Positions 37,851-50,300 of a stretch of DNA of 64,000 nt are shown piece after piece (the first letter of the stretch is position 1; each line of letters begins with the position of its first letter). Position numbers and translations under genes: made by a program. The notes below the pieces were generated by a model, which did not search any database, was not told where the DNA came from, and worked only from the letters and a program-made list of their open reading frames with translations. Source of the stretch: Phocoena phocoena (Eukaryota > Chordata > Mammalia > Artiodactyla > Phocoenidae); contig NC_089225.1 in assembly GCF_963924675.1 (NCBI RefSeq), forward strand, positions 84,417,951-84,481,950. Direction: 5' to 3'.

Positions 37851-40639
37851 TTTCTTCTAGTACATTACCACTTCTGTAGTATTGTAAACACAATACTGTA
37901 TAGGTATTCTGGGGTAAATAGATTTATGCAGGCTTACCTGGGATTAACCACTATTTTGAACATTGATTGTTTTCTTTTTCATTCTTTTAATATGTATTCT
38001 GGTATCCCAAATACAGAATTACAGACAAAATTTGTGTAACCCACCAAATTGACAAGCCAGGCAGTCTGTATATGTTATTTCACTCTCATTTAATATAGTT
38101 TAGTGAAATTGGGTTTCTGTCCCAGAAAGTGATGTCATAGGCCAAGCCCACCAGGGAGCATATTAAATTAATTGTGTGACTATGAGATTATAAGTGAAAA
38201 TAAATTCTTTGTTCTCATCATTTTCTGTGTTATACAAAATTCGGAGGGCATGTGGTTAGTGTCCATTCTCTTAGAATTCTCTGGCAAATAGTCTCTTTGA
38301 AAAATATTTGACTTCTAACTGTCCAAATATGTGGAATATTCTTTGTAACCACAGCAAAGCAAGGGCCTTGAAGGGCACTGAAGTAATGTGGACCCGGAAT
38401 CTTTGTTTTGGAGAAATGTGGAATAATATTATTTTTCCAGCCCAAATACCTGTCTTGAATGCTAAACAGCAGGAACTCTGCAGGAAGTTTATAAAGAGGT
38501 CATGCTTGGCATTCACGGGCTATTTCAGTGGGAAATACTCAGAGTGTGACACTGGACTATTTGAAAGCGCAGAATCAAGAAGAGTGTGCGACGTGATACA
38601 TCTTTGTATTTTTCTTTCAAAAAATTGAAGGTGGTATCATTTTGGTCTCTTCTCCCTTATTGTGATTGATGTACACACTTGACTTGCCATTGAAAATCTG
38701 GCAGGATGAAGGAAGGACAGCACTTCCTGCTTTTGTCTCGTTCTGTCTCCTTTGAAGAAAACAAACTGTTTATTGGTTTCCTGTTCGGAGAAACTGTCCT
38801 CTCCCTTTTGTTAAGCTGTGCTATTTCGTGAGCTCTGTACCCTCTTAACAGCACTGCTCTGCCTATTTTCTGACAGTTAAATCTTCCTTACTTCCTTGTT
38901 ATCATTAGCTTCCTGTGAAGTCTTAACACTCACAGCCAAGGGAGCATGTTGTCAGCAGTTCCACAGGAAGGCCCAATATAGGATGGTCTCTCGAATGTGA
39001 CCCTCTGTCATTCCAAAGGCCTCAGCATCCATTTCCTGGTCATTTCTCCTGACTTGCCACATCAGAGAACTGTGCTGAACGCTTGTATTTGCTGGTCCAT
39101 GTCTTCCTGCCTGAGTACTTGGTTAGTATCACAAGTATAGCAGCACGTTTAGCCAACTTTCTTTCCATCTGTGGCAGTCTGGGTTGAAAATCAAATGAAA
39201 GGAATTTATATAATAACATCATTTAATAACATCATTACTATTTAGCTCTTTCTAGTATTTTTACCAAAAGAACTGTGCTTCAAAGGTAATCTTTCCAGAA
39301 TCCCAGTCCAGAAGATCCTTTGATGTTCTCATCCCCTTACTGGGTGAGCGTTTATTAAAGAGGTGTTCACATAAGGAACATTTTTGCAAAAGGGACTTTG
39401 AGATCAGTGTTGGTAATAGAATCCGAAGGTGAAGCTGCTGTATCTGCACCTGCACTTGAAACAAAAACTATGCTACTTATTCGGTGGTTTGTTTGGTCTG
39501 TTCTGTGAGAGACATGGTCTGCAAGTTCTTTTCCATCCCTGATACCTAAAATTATTTTTGTCTTGTGCAAAGTGTCAGATAAAGCTCTCTTTCCATTCAG
39601 AAAAGATTCTGAGAAACTAAAGGTTTTCTATGTATTCCAGGTCTGTATTTTTAAGGACTTCAGAGAAAGCAACACTTTATTATTGGCCACGTATGTGCAT
39701 GTACGTGTACATGTATGTGGCTGTCTTCTTTCGTTTACGGGGGAAAAAAGAAGTATTCTGCCATTTCATTGTTAACCTGTTTAACGTTTCATGTTCTGAC
39801 CTGCTGCTGCCTTATCTTTAAATTATCCTGAAAATCACAGCAAACCCTGGTGGGTAAAACAAGCTGAGAAAATTTCAAATGTATTTATAATTTCTACCTG
39901 CCACGTTTGCCCGCTATTAAACACTGGCCTCTGCAAGGGGCAATACCTACGTTTCAAGCAAGCAAGTTGCTCCTGCCTGGAATGATTGAGATCCCAAAGT
40001 TAGCTATGTGTGTCATGCTGATCTGACCTTCCTTCAGGAACATCGCTTTTGCTGAGAAAAAACTGATGCGTGCGTATGTGGAGGCTCCCTTAATAGTTGC
40101 TGAGATCGGTGTATTCCAGCACTACTGTTTCACCAGTCCCGGTAACTACCTTAGCAAATGGCACATGGCCCCAACCCCTTCACGGTTTACTCTATCTTCT
40201 TCCTAAGTGAAAAATTCACCCCTCAAATGTCAAATTATTTAACATCGTGAACCATGCAAGAATTTTAGCTTGAAAACTTAGATGAACCTCATTTAACTGA
40301 CATTTTATTCCCTTTGGCTATTTGATTCAAAATGATTCCATGCTTAATTAACCAAGGTACTTAAGGAGGAATGAATATTATAGTGGTTATTTGTGGATAA
40401 GTAGCAGAAATTGAAGGATGGTTTCAGAACCATCCTAAACCAAGGGTGCAAGAGTTATGTTTTAGAATTTAAATAATTATGCAAAAACCAAAATGCATTG
40501 CTATATTTTATAGATTCTCCAAGTAACTCAGTTCTATGACTTCAGATGGAGTCCTTGCTAAGATACAATCTCCATTTCTGCCTCTCTCTACAGTAATTTC
40601 AGTTTCCTTCTTACTGCATTTCTGTTCAACCAGTAGTCA
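37851..40639. other. Intron sequence, nothing recognised
   Basis: About 2.8 kb of unique intron. The largest frames (38308-38628, 39563-39775) have no recognisable domain and sit among similar frames on the other strand. Confidence 0.55.
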
Positions 40640-41010
40640 AGGCTACGCAGCATGGCCTCCAGAATCAACAAGATGTGTCCCTGTCCTCAAGAAGCTTCTA
40701 GCCCATAAAGAAAAAAGAGTGATGAGTTGATCAAATTATGCAAATAAAGTGTTACGGGAATTCAAATTTGGGGACCAAAAAACCTTTAAGAGCCTAATGA
40801 TATTGGAGAAGAATCTTGATGATTGAGTAGGATTTCAAAATGCAGAGCTACGGGGGGAAGGAGATAGCATCTTCAGATACTCAGAGGCTCGAAAATACAA
40901 AATACATCAAGGAGATAGTAAGTAGCCCATCCTGGTAGATTACTGAGCAAGGAGCTATCATGAGTAGTATTGTTTGTAAGGGGTGAAAAGGTATTAGGAT
41001 ACCTGCTAGG
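40640..41010 (-). repeat. Probable L2 LINE fragment, minus strand
   Basis: It begins like reversed L2 (AAGATGTGTCCCTGTCCTCAAGAAGCTTCTAGCCC) and continues with the purine-rich L2 3' UTR order (CCTTTAAGAGCCTAATGATATTGGAG and on). Confidence 0.5.
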
Positions 41011-41044
41011 ATCTGTTGCAGTTCACTAGACTGTAATGACGGGG

Positions 41045-41265
41045 AGCTTAAGAGCTGGGTTTAGTCAGACCTGGGTTGAATCCTGGCTCTCCTACTGATT
41101 GGCTGAATGGCCGCAATTAAGTTACTTCCCTATGCCCCCACTCATCACAAACATGGGGATCAGATTTTTGTCTACCTTAGAGACTGTTTGTTAGCATTAA
41201 ATGAGATGCATGTATAGGGCACATAGAATGGGATTCAGCAAATGTTACTTGTTATCGTTATTGCT
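41045..41265 (+). repeat. MIR element, plus strand
   Basis: GGGAGCTTAAGAGCTGGGTTTAGTCAGACCTGGGTTGAATCCTGGCTCTCC is a good MIR 5' half, followed by the weaker 'acatggggatcag ... agcattaaatgagatgcatgtatagggcac' 3' half. Confidence 0.78.
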
Positions 41266-41819
41266 CATCTAAATAAGAGAGATTAAGTGCACGGTTAGAG
41301 CTTCCCACTCATTGGGAACAGAGAGGGCTATGGAAACAGAAAACTTTGGCTTTGGCATGTGATAGATGTTAGGGTAATGGAATGAGATATATCAAATCTA
41401 CCCAAGTTTTGAGTTTGGATCTCAAACCCAAGTTTGAGATCTTCTATCTAGAGATAGAAGATACATAGGCAGGTTTGGAGAAGAAAACGATTATTTTTGA
41501 CCTAGAATTGTGTTCCTTTTGTGGATTCCAAGCTGGTCTTTGGCCAGTGATCATCAGCATTTTTGCCTTCTCCCTGCTCTCTAGCCATTCCAAACTTTTT
41601 TTTCTCTTGTTTAAAACATTACCGGTGCCCTCTCTTTGTCAATCAATTGCTGTGAGACTTTGTTCTCCTTAGGACACCCCCTCCCTTCCCTCTCACTGTA
41701 CAACTCCTTAAGACATTTACTTACAGAGCCTCCTTGAACCCCCAAGTCTGGGTTATGGAGCCTCACTTAGTTTTCCATTTATATTCAAAACTTACCATGC
41801 TTCTGAGTCACCTTAAGAA
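41266..41819. other. Intron sequence with a double hairpin
   Basis: Unique intron apart from two adjoining inverted repeats described separately. Confidence 0.5.
41418..41461. repeat. Two adjoining perfect inverted repeats
   Basis: GATCTCAAAC (41418-41427) pairs with GTTTGAGATC (41432-41441) across 4 bases. TCTTCTATCT (41440-41449) pairs with AGATAGAAGA (41452-41461) across 2 bases. Each is a 10-base perfect stem. They share two bases and could form two back-to-back hairpins. Confidence 0.75.
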
Positions 41820-42085
41820 CTGTAGACAAATAGCAATTAAGAGTCCAGGTTTGGGAGTCTCATGGGCTGAATCCCTGCTTCACAATCTTACTCAACCTCT
41901 CTGCCTCAGTTTCTTCACTTGTCAAATAAGGATGATGATACCACCTACCTTGTAGGGTTGTTGTGAGAATTAGTTGGGCATGGATGCTAACACGTGGTAG
42001 GTGTCGAATAGTATTGACTCCTGTTATTTCCCATGCCTGGTGCACACTGTGCGCTCAGTATATATTTGTTGACTGAATAAGTGAA
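41820..42085 (+). repeat. MIR element, with L2-like 3' tail
   Basis: AATTAAGAGTCCAGGTTTGGGAGTC, then CTCAACCTCTCTGCCTCAGTTTCTTCACTTGTCAAATAAGG and GTAGGGTTGTTGTGAGAATTAG follow MIR closely. The end, GTGCGCTCAGTATATATTTGTTGACTGAATAAG, is of the type shared with L2 3' ends. Confidence 0.75.
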
Positions 42086-42308
42086 AGCTATGCATTATTA
42101 AAGTAGACAATATAGAAAGCTGGAAAAGGTATTGCTAGAACAGCTATTACCCGTGATCTATATCTAATCTGTATTGAATGCATTATCCATCCTGCTACAA
42201 TCATTTTAAAACAAAAAATATGCAGAGACTTCCTTAGATATCAGGGCACTAGCAACTTTAATTACACACAAGACAATGAGGATAAGGATAGTTAGTATTA
42301 AATGTAAA

Positions 42309-42634
42309 GATGTAGACATAGAGAATGGACTTAAGGACACAGGGTGGGAGGGGGAAGCTGGGGCGAAGTGAGAGTAGCATCGACATATGTACACTACCAA
42401 ATGTACAATAGATAGCTAGTGGGAAGCAGCTGCATAGCACAGGGATATCAGCTCAGTGCTTTGTGACCACCTAGAGGGGTGGGATAGGGAGGGTGGGAGA
42501 GAGAAGCAAGAGGGAGGGGGGATCTGGGGATATATGTATGCATCTGGCTGATTCACTTTGTTGTACCACAGAAACTAACACAGTATTGTGAAGCAGTTAT
42601 ACTCCAATAAAAATCTATTAATTTTTTTAAAAAT
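42309..42634 (+). mobile_element. 5'-truncated L1, 3' UTR only
   Basis: Same L1 3' UTR as at 7222 and within 11775-17356, ending AATAAAAATCTATTAATTTTTTTAAAA. A perfect target duplication, AAATGTAAA, lies at 42300-42308 and 42635-42643. Sense orientation to PARD3B, with an AATAAA signal. Confidence 0.9.
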
Positions 42635-42840
42635 AAATGTAAATGACAGTTTAGGTAGTTTAAATTATCATGAAGAAGACATTTGCATGGTCTAGTTGTA
42701 CAGTTTATTTGTAAAGACATATAAAAACAATAAGTATAAGTACTTTTTATTTTAAAACATTAGAGGCATTTTTGAAGTATTAAAAGTATTTTAAAGTACT
42801 TTTAAAATGTTTCAACCTTGGCTACAATAACGTGTTAGAA

Positions 42841-43024
42841 CAATGGTCCTCAAAACATGGTCTCAGCCCAGCAGTATAGCATCACCTGGGAACTTGTTAA
42901 ACATGCAAATTCTCAGGCTCCCTCCAGAGCTAAGAAATCAGAAACTCTAGGGGCGGAGCTCAAAGATGTATTTTAACAAGCACTCCAGATAGTTCTGATG
43001 CTCCCTCAAATTTGAGAACCACTG
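42841..43024 (+). mobile_element. MER5A-like hAT-Charlie nonautonomous DNA transposon
   Basis: It has terminal inverted repeats CAATGGTCCTCAAA and TTTGAGAACCACTG, and an interior that follows MER5A (GCATCACCTGGGAACTTGTTA, AATCAGAAACTCTAGGGGCGG, TTTTAACAAGCACTCCAGAT). At 184 bases it is close to the family's full length. The 8-base target duplication is no longer recognisable. Confidence 0.85.
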
Positions 43025-43165
43025 GAATAGTGGTTTAGTTGTAGAGTATAATAAGGCCTGTAGGATAACTTACTGCCTCTAGCTGACTAGCTTCAATAAT
43101 CACATTTTCAACTTTATCTTTCTGTTCTGCAAACAATTTCCTGCTCTGTGAAAAGTATTCAGTGA

Positions 43166-43370
43166 GGGCTTCCCTGGTGGCGCAGTGGTTGAGAGTCCGC
43201 CTGCCAATGCAGGGGACATGGGTTCGTGACCCGGTCCAGGAAGATCCCACATGCCGCGGAGCGACTGGGCCCGTGAGCCATGGCCGCTGAGCCTGCGCGT
43301 CCGGAGCCTGTGCTCCGCAACGGGAGAGGCCACAGTGGTGAGAGGCCCGCGTACCGCAAAAAAAAAAAAA
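43166..43370 (+). mobile_element. CHR-family SINE, plus strand
   Basis: It begins GGGCTTCCCTGGTGGCGCAG, with the B box altered to GGTTCGTGACC, and ends in an A run. Flanked by GAAAAGTATTCAGTG on the left (43150-43164) and GAAAAAGGTATTCAGTG on the right (from 43371), a target duplication with a small difference. Confidence 0.92.
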
Positions 43371-43394
43371 GAAAAAGGTATTCAGTGCAAATTT

Positions 43395-43585
43395 CAAGCG
43401 CAATTGAGTTACGTATCTTTAGCCACGTGCCCCTCATTTTGGCAAAGGGCCAGTACTGAACGCAATCCAGTTACTCAGCTCAATTACACCTGATTCATTC
43501 AGGCAAACTCAATTGTACTTGACTTTTTCAGGCCCAACTCGATTGTGCTTTAAAATTTTCACGCTCAATTTGATTGTGCTCAAAG
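43395..43585. repeat. Degenerate CAATT-motif repeat
   Basis: A motif of the form C-N-CAATTG-N-(A/G)CTT recurs. The last three copies begin near 43500, 43529 and 43560, about 30 bases apart (CAGGCAAACTCAATTGTACT, CAGGCCCAACTCGATTGTGC, CACGCTCAATTTGATTGTGC). Weaker copies lie near 43395, 43459 and 43476. The family is not recognised. Confidence 0.5.
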
Positions 43586-46269
43586 TGTGTTATGTGCCAC
43601 CTTGTAACTTGTAGATTTAGACACATACCAAAGGGAGGTACTTTTAGGGAAGCTTAGAAGATTGGGTTATTGGCATGTGTTTGCAGTTACGTTTATTTTA
43701 TCTCCAACATGGTGTGCTGCAGGTAAGGTATCCTCCACCGGCCCCGTGCATGGACCATAATCTACCATCCCCATTCTGCTGTGTTGAATTCAGGTCAAAG
43801 TCTGTAAAGCTCCTAAGAAAGTAATCCTCGTGTACTGTCACAGAGCCACTATGCTTAGTTGTTCCCATTTAACTCATTTTAAAGGTGGCAAAAAATGAGG
43901 CACAGAGATATTGCCCCGTACCAAAATTTATACTGTTTGTCAAAATCAGAAATATTTTTAAAGGAAGACTTCCACCTCACTGAGATAAGCATCGTGTCTT
44001 CTCACTTGCACTGTGTACTAAAAGACCAGGCCCTTAATCTCTGCCAGTTTTTAAAAATGCATTCAAGAACCCACAAGGCTGAGGGATTAATAGTCATCTG
44101 CTACTCCCTGGGAAGTACTCATACCTAAAAGAATTTTACTGAGCCCTTGTCAGCAAAATCTAGTCTTGATAAAATAGATGATGATAAATGCTCTGGTTCA
44201 GCATTATTAAAACAGATGGTGGAAGTGCTGGCCATTTTGCCTGGTTGTATGGCTTCCAGGTGTCAGAATGAAAATACTTAATGGGTTTTATCACAAGACT
44301 GGTTTTGTTGGAGTTTGGAAGGTGGTGCAAGGAGGAGTGTTCTGTGCTGAAAAGAAGCTCTCCTGACATTCAGGGGACTGGGGCCTAATTGCATTCTCTT
44401 GCAAAGCTAAGGATGAAGAGCCATGAGATCTGGCCGTACTCTCATGGCACAAGACATATGTCTTATTAGTGGCCACTGTGGCCATGATTAGGCTTCCAGA
44501 GGCTAGAAAAAAGAAGAGTTTTCTGAATATACATGTTTAAACAGCTCAGAAAAAGGAATATTGTGAGCAGCCACAGACCATATCCTTCTTATTATCCAGT
44601 TAGCAAAATGTTACCAGTAATTCATGCCAGCTGCTGATAGGGAACAGCTGGATAAGAAGGTGTTACCAAGCTCAGGGATGACCTTGATTTGCCTAATTAC
44701 CCCGATGCCTGTGATCAGTACATTTGTTAAGGTACATTCGCTGTAAGATAAGGAAATGCGTTCACTTTGTAAAGGATATTTAAAGATTAAGGGGAAAAAA
44801 GTACTTCCATAATTGGTTGTGGTCGACTTTTCCAGCTGTTATCAAAGTAAATACCACACATGTGAAACTACCGCAAGAGTCCGTTTCACTTTGAAAGTAT
44901 ACTGAGAGGTTTGAACATGTTGCATCTGCCTGTTTTTCAAGAAAATGTGTGATCTTTATCGTTAAAGAATATCAGCTTGTTACTTTTCTTTTTTTTTTTT
45001 TTTTCCTAAGGGCTGATAAAACAGAGATAGACACTTAGGTAACAATCTGTTGCCACTTACCTCTTCCCATGCCCCGTCCCTAAAGATTCTCTGGGCAATG
45101 ACTTTTAAATATGTTCTCATTATTTTTAATGAGTGTGCAGAACATATGATGCATAATGCACCAGTAGATAGGTGCCCTTTTACTGAACTTGTCAGATATA
45201 ATAAAACATCGAAGGAGTTAAGATGCATTTTTCTTTAAGATATTAGAATTATTTAAATTAAGATGCCCAAGTACAAATCATGTACTATTCAATTCCTGTT
45301 GCTGCCTAAAGAAAGCCCCACCCCAGTCTTAGTTCTCTCTTTAAAAAAGAATGTTTTATCACAATGTTAAGAAGACAAAGACATTTAATATTGTTATGTC
45401 TCTTTAAGTATACCCTTCTTTAAATCTGCCCCAATGGCAGGATATTCAATTATAAACGAGCTCAATTATGTTTCCTGGCCACTTACTGAGTTATATGAAG
45501 GACTTTTATCACCGAGCCTTTCCGTAATTAATTCTTTGCATTTCTTAGAGGCTTAGGACCTAAGGAAGGATTGTTTAACAGCTTAAAATGTTATTTCAAT
45601 TTTCTTATATTTCCTCTTTCTCTTCTCTTCCTGCCTCTCTCCTTTTCTTTCTTGCTCTGACCTATCATCCTGCCTTTCTGGAAGCAAATAACGCTTAGTA
45701 TGGTATCTCTCAATTGCAGAATATTTTTATTTCTATATTACATTAAAATGCCAGGTGGTGACAAAGAGGAAGGTAATAGTATATTATGTTAAACTACATT
45801 AAAATGCCAAGCGGTAGATGAAGATGGTGGTAGAATGGAGAGATATATCATCCCCAAGAACAACAAAGCCTCCCCTTGCTGGTCTTTGTTGCATAAATAC
45901 TGGTGCCTCTGGCTCCTGGTTTATGGAACTGTCAGCCTTAGCACCCTGCAGGTGTTACAGACTTTCAGCCTGACTCAACAGGGCTCCCTTCTCTCCTTCC
46001 TAGCAGCTACATCTTTCAACTGTAGACCCTTGACTTCCCGCTGGAGGGGAAAAACACACAGAAACAAACAAACAAAAAAAAAACAGAAAGTGGCAAAACA
46101 CAAAAACACCCAAGCACAGCATGTTACCCATGACTTGCTTGCACTCCATCTCCCTGAGATCAAATGCTTCTCATGCATGATACACAAAGAGAGACTGATG
46201 TTCAGGAGAATTGTCTTCTTGGGCCTCCATTTCCGTCTATGTCTGGATCTACATTGATGATAACAGGAC
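43586..46269. other. Intron sequence, nothing recognised
   Basis: Unique intron. It includes a T run at 44989-45004 and an A-rich patch near 46063-46086. Frames such as 45835-46257 show no recognisable protein. Confidence 0.55.
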
Positions 46270-46740
46270 CCAGTTGTTCAATAAATATTTACTGAACATC
46301 TATTTCCAGTTCAGTTGATCAAATACTTATTGTTTGTTTATGCTAGGTGTTGTACCAGGCACTGGGTATTCTAAGATGCACTAAATCGTGATCCCTGAAC
46401 TACCGGAGCTTATAGACAGTGCTAAGCGCCGTTAGAGAACCAGGGTAAGAATATGGCATAGTACCTATCATCTGTGGGTAGAGCTAGTGGGAGGGAAATA
46501 GGTGTACAAATTTAAGGAAGAAGCTGAGAGATTAATAGTGAACTAGAAGTTAAAAAAGAAAGAAATTAATAAGGGTTTTTAAATCATGAAAAATTTCATT
46601 TATGGGGTAGGACTTTGGTTGGGCCATGGATAAATTCAAAGAAGCAAAGAGGGAAAAACTTCCAGGAATATGGAGAAGCATGAGCCAAAGGCAGGAAGGA
46701 AAACTGAGGAAAAGGAAGGAGTAGAGAAACGAAGCATCTT
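46270..46740 (-). repeat. L2 LINE 3' part, minus strand
   Basis: GTTCAATAAATATTTACTGAACATC, then GTTGTACCAGGCACTGGGTATTC is a good reversed L2 3' end. The purine-rich tail beyond (AGGACTTTGGTTGGGCC, then GAGCCAAAGGCAGGAAGGAAAACTGAGG) fits further L2. Confidence 0.6.
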
Positions 46741-46899
46741 GGTTGTAGTGATATTCTTGTTGGCTACTTACGCTATCACAGCAAAATTTGCAAGTCTATA
46801 ATAAGGCCATTTCTAGGGATAGCATAGGAAATCCCTCAAATGTGAATTTAGGATCTATTTGAAGCCCTCTTTTATAAGGTCTTTGTTTATAAGTTTTGT

Positions 46900-47295
46900 G
46901 TTTGGGCTTATTCGTGTAGCCTGCATTCAACTGGAGCATCTACTGGGCTGGAAAGTCCAAGATGGCATCCGTTACAAGACTTTCAGTTGGTGCTGGCTGT
47001 TGGGTGGGGCACTTTGGTTCTCCTTCATGTGCCTTCTCATCCTCCAGAAGGCAGTACATCTTCCTTACATGACATTCTCAAGACAGCAGAAGCAGAAGGT
47101 ACAGGTGTTCTTAAAGCCCAGCCTTGCAAGTTGCGCAATGTTACTTCTGCCTCATTCTCTTGGCCAGAGCAAGTTACGTGGCCAATCAAGATTCACAGGA
47201 GAGGTGGATGGATTCTACATTTGGACAGAAAGAGCAGTAGGCATGTTTCAAGAAGGCATAATTCACTGGGACCAATATTACAGTCTCTCACGTTA
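46900..47295 (-). mobile_element. Probable ERVL/MaLR-type solo LTR, minus strand
   Basis: The order CTGGAAAGTCCAAGATGGC, then TTGGTGCTGGCTGTTGGGTGGGGC, then CTTCATGTGCCTTCTCATCCTCCAGAAGGC, then a 'tggccagagcaagttacgtggccaatcaagattcacaggag' block matches an old mammalian LTR read backwards. It is a noncoding relic; the open frame at 46859-47296 is a by-product. Confidence 0.55.
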
Positions 47296-47300
47296 GGTTA

Positions 47301-50300
47301 GGAAAGTTGGTGAGTACACCGTTCTATAGCAGAATGAGTATTGGTCAGGGATGTAAGATTCAGTTCCCGGCCCAGGGCTTCCACTGGATGGTTGAGTTTT
47401 TAGAAAGGCCATTTAACTTCTTGGGCCTTATCTTTCTGTATTGTATTCACAAAACTTTTATCGAGTTCTTAGTGCAAATAGAGTGCAAGAGATAAAAAGT
47501 CTATAAGCCATTCCCCTTTCCCTACTTGGCTGTTTAGCAACATTTTAACCATGACATTCTTACTAAACATAAATTGCTGTCTCTATTCTGGATACTTCTC
47601 TCCCTAAGTGAGGGATATGCTTTTCCCTTTTTTTCCCATCCCATGTAGAGGTTTACTCTATGGTAGACACCCACGACCTGGATTGGGGACCGGGAGTCAG
47701 GGTTGGATAGTGTAGTTACTGATAAACTAATAAATACTAAGATTAAATCATCAGAATAAGAAGTATTTTGATAATAAAATGGGAGAAGACTTTGCTTATC
47801 TATAAAATGAGAAGACTAAACTAAATGATCTCTTAGATCTCTTCCTACTGGAAATTTCTGTGAATTTCTGTGCATCAGATCTTGGCATGACACCCCATAA
47901 AGACAGTGCCTGAATTATGAATAATCTGTGTATATAAATGGGCAGCAGGAGTCCATCTCTGAGTGTTTGTTCCACAGTTCAGAATGCCTTGGGAGCTTCT
48001 GACCTAAAGAATACCTTCTCCTAAGTAAGTGTAGAGCTAACAAATTGACAACAGATATCCGTCTTCTGGCCACCTTTTCAACCCCCTGCCATCGTGGTGC
48101 TTGTTGCCATAGTAGTTAGTAGACACAGATGGAGCCCTTCTTCTAATACTCTCCTGACACTACCATAGCTATGGGTACCATAAGAGACTTGTCCCATAGC
48201 TAGCTCAGAAGAGAATGTGTTCCTTCTTTCCTAAATTGGAAATTTAGGTGTATTTTCCCATAGAACATTCTTAAATATAGTCCATCCAATAGAATGTAAA
48301 TTCCTATGTACTGTTATGTTTTGAAGATACTGCAGAGTGAACAAACCATGCTGGCTAATTGAAACCTAGGCACAATTTACCAGTATTTCTTTTTAGGAAA
48401 ATAAAAAATCGAGTCCCAAGAATCAAATTTACCAACCAGCTTACAGCATACAACCTGTGTTCTGACTAGAAATTGCCTCGTCTGGACCCACAGCCACAGT
48501 TTATTTAAAGCTTATTTCCATTAGGCATAGAGAAAAGTGAATGAATTACAAACACTATTCATTAATATTTTGGCCATCCTTAATGGAATAAAAACAAAAT
48601 CTCTGGGTTCTGGATTCTTCTATTAGAAAAAGACGACTGTGTCAACACTAGCACCTTGATGAAAACTTGGCAGATATTTTCAACATAATTATTAATGCAA
48701 GCCACCTCAGGTCCTCTTGGGTACTAGACAGGTTGTAAATAAATTATATAAATAAATATTAATGTAATTATCAACTTGATAGTTTTATGTGCTATGTAGG
48801 CATGCAAGAAAATTAAACAAAGGTGAAGGCTGCTGTACTTGTTCACGTGTGAGGACCTACATAAGAGTGACTTATTCCCCGTATGGTAAGGAGATAGATC
48901 GAGCGCTAGATCGTACACTAGATCGAGCCTTACCCTCAGCTGCCTGAGTATGACTGTAAAAATATATATATGTAATTTTTCATGGTGGTTAAGTTAATAA
49001 CATGCCACTATAATTTGTGTACTTCTTTTTGTACTTCTTTGTGTACTTTGGGAACCAAATCATATACATCCTAGCTGGAAAGAAAGTAAAGGCAAAATAC
49101 CTACAAACAAGCTAGAGGCTTATTTTTTTAAAAGCCCGGTCTTTGCAGTCAAATAGTAGTTCAGAGGTTCCTCTTTAACCTGCAGGGTTTCTTCATAAAA
49201 GAATACCGATAGCATGTAAATGTCTTACTTCCTTCACAAACCTTTGAAAATGTAACCCAAAGATTGCGTTGTCTCTCACCCTCAGCTCTCAGTAGCTCTC
49301 TAGGGAGTGGGCATGTCTTATCAGGCAGGAGCAACCAGGCAAGGGCAGCCGGCACATGGAGAGGCCAGGGCAGCGTGGTGGTCAAGGCCACTGGGCAGGT
49401 AGTGAAAGGCCTCTTGCTGTGTTAAACAAATGCGGTTTCCTTCCCGCCTTCTGCAGGAGCTAACTTTGTTTTGCACTTCTCTTCTGGTATAAGAACAGTA
49501 AGGATTCATAAGGCCATTCTGCCTGTGTGGAGATGTGCATTAGATTATCATAAACCCACAGATGAAAAGTGCAGTGGTCAATGAGAACAGGCATTCTTGG
49601 ATGAAATAAAAGGTTTAATTGAAAGTACTGTCCCATGGGAGATAGGTGATTGAGCGTGGTATTGTCGACATCAATTACCATAGACCAGAGAGTGAAGAAA
49701 ATAAAAGGAAGACCATTCATTTTTTTTTTTTTTCTGAGTTCCCAAATCTGTTTCTCTTTAAGAGGAGGTAGGAGATTATCTTAATAGGATGCTAAGGAAA
49801 AAAAGTGAGCTCTTGTTCATACACAGTGTTCTTAGAACACTTATAAAATTTCCTAGGAAGTTGCAGCTGAATTTACTACTAGTACAGATATTTTTTATTG
49901 GAAGTTAGAGATCTAGACAGAGTACAAAGCGTACTGATGCTGAATAATGGTTAAAATTGATAAATATCTATTGTGTTGTTATATGAGTAAATGATTTGCA
50001 CTTACAATTATAGAAATTTTTGGTTCTTTGATTATGTCTCTCAGCTTGTTTTTTTAGTAGGTTGGGTTTCTGTTCTACAGTGTAACAGAAAAGAAAAAAA
50101 ATAAGTTGAAGAGGCTTTTGAACATACGGTCCCCATTAAACACTAAACGGCTTGCTTTGTATCACGCAAATATGGCTCCCTTATAAATCACGCATATTTG
50201 TCTAGCCATGCCCTACTTTTGATGTGGCTAAAACAATGAGATGAACTCTACATTCATACAGATAAAGACTGGGATCAAGGACTGCCTTAACAAGAAAATA

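Noticed and set aside
38308..38628. 106-codon + strand frame in the last intron
   Set aside because: Competing frames of similar length exist on the other strand, and no domain is seen.
45835..46257. 140-codon + strand frame
   Set aside because: It includes an A-rich run translated as Lys/Gln and no recognisable domain. No start context or splice support.
46859..47296. 145-codon + strand frame with Trp- and Leu-rich product
   Set aside because: It coincides with a reversed old LTR relic whose phrase order I recognise, so it is not a gene.
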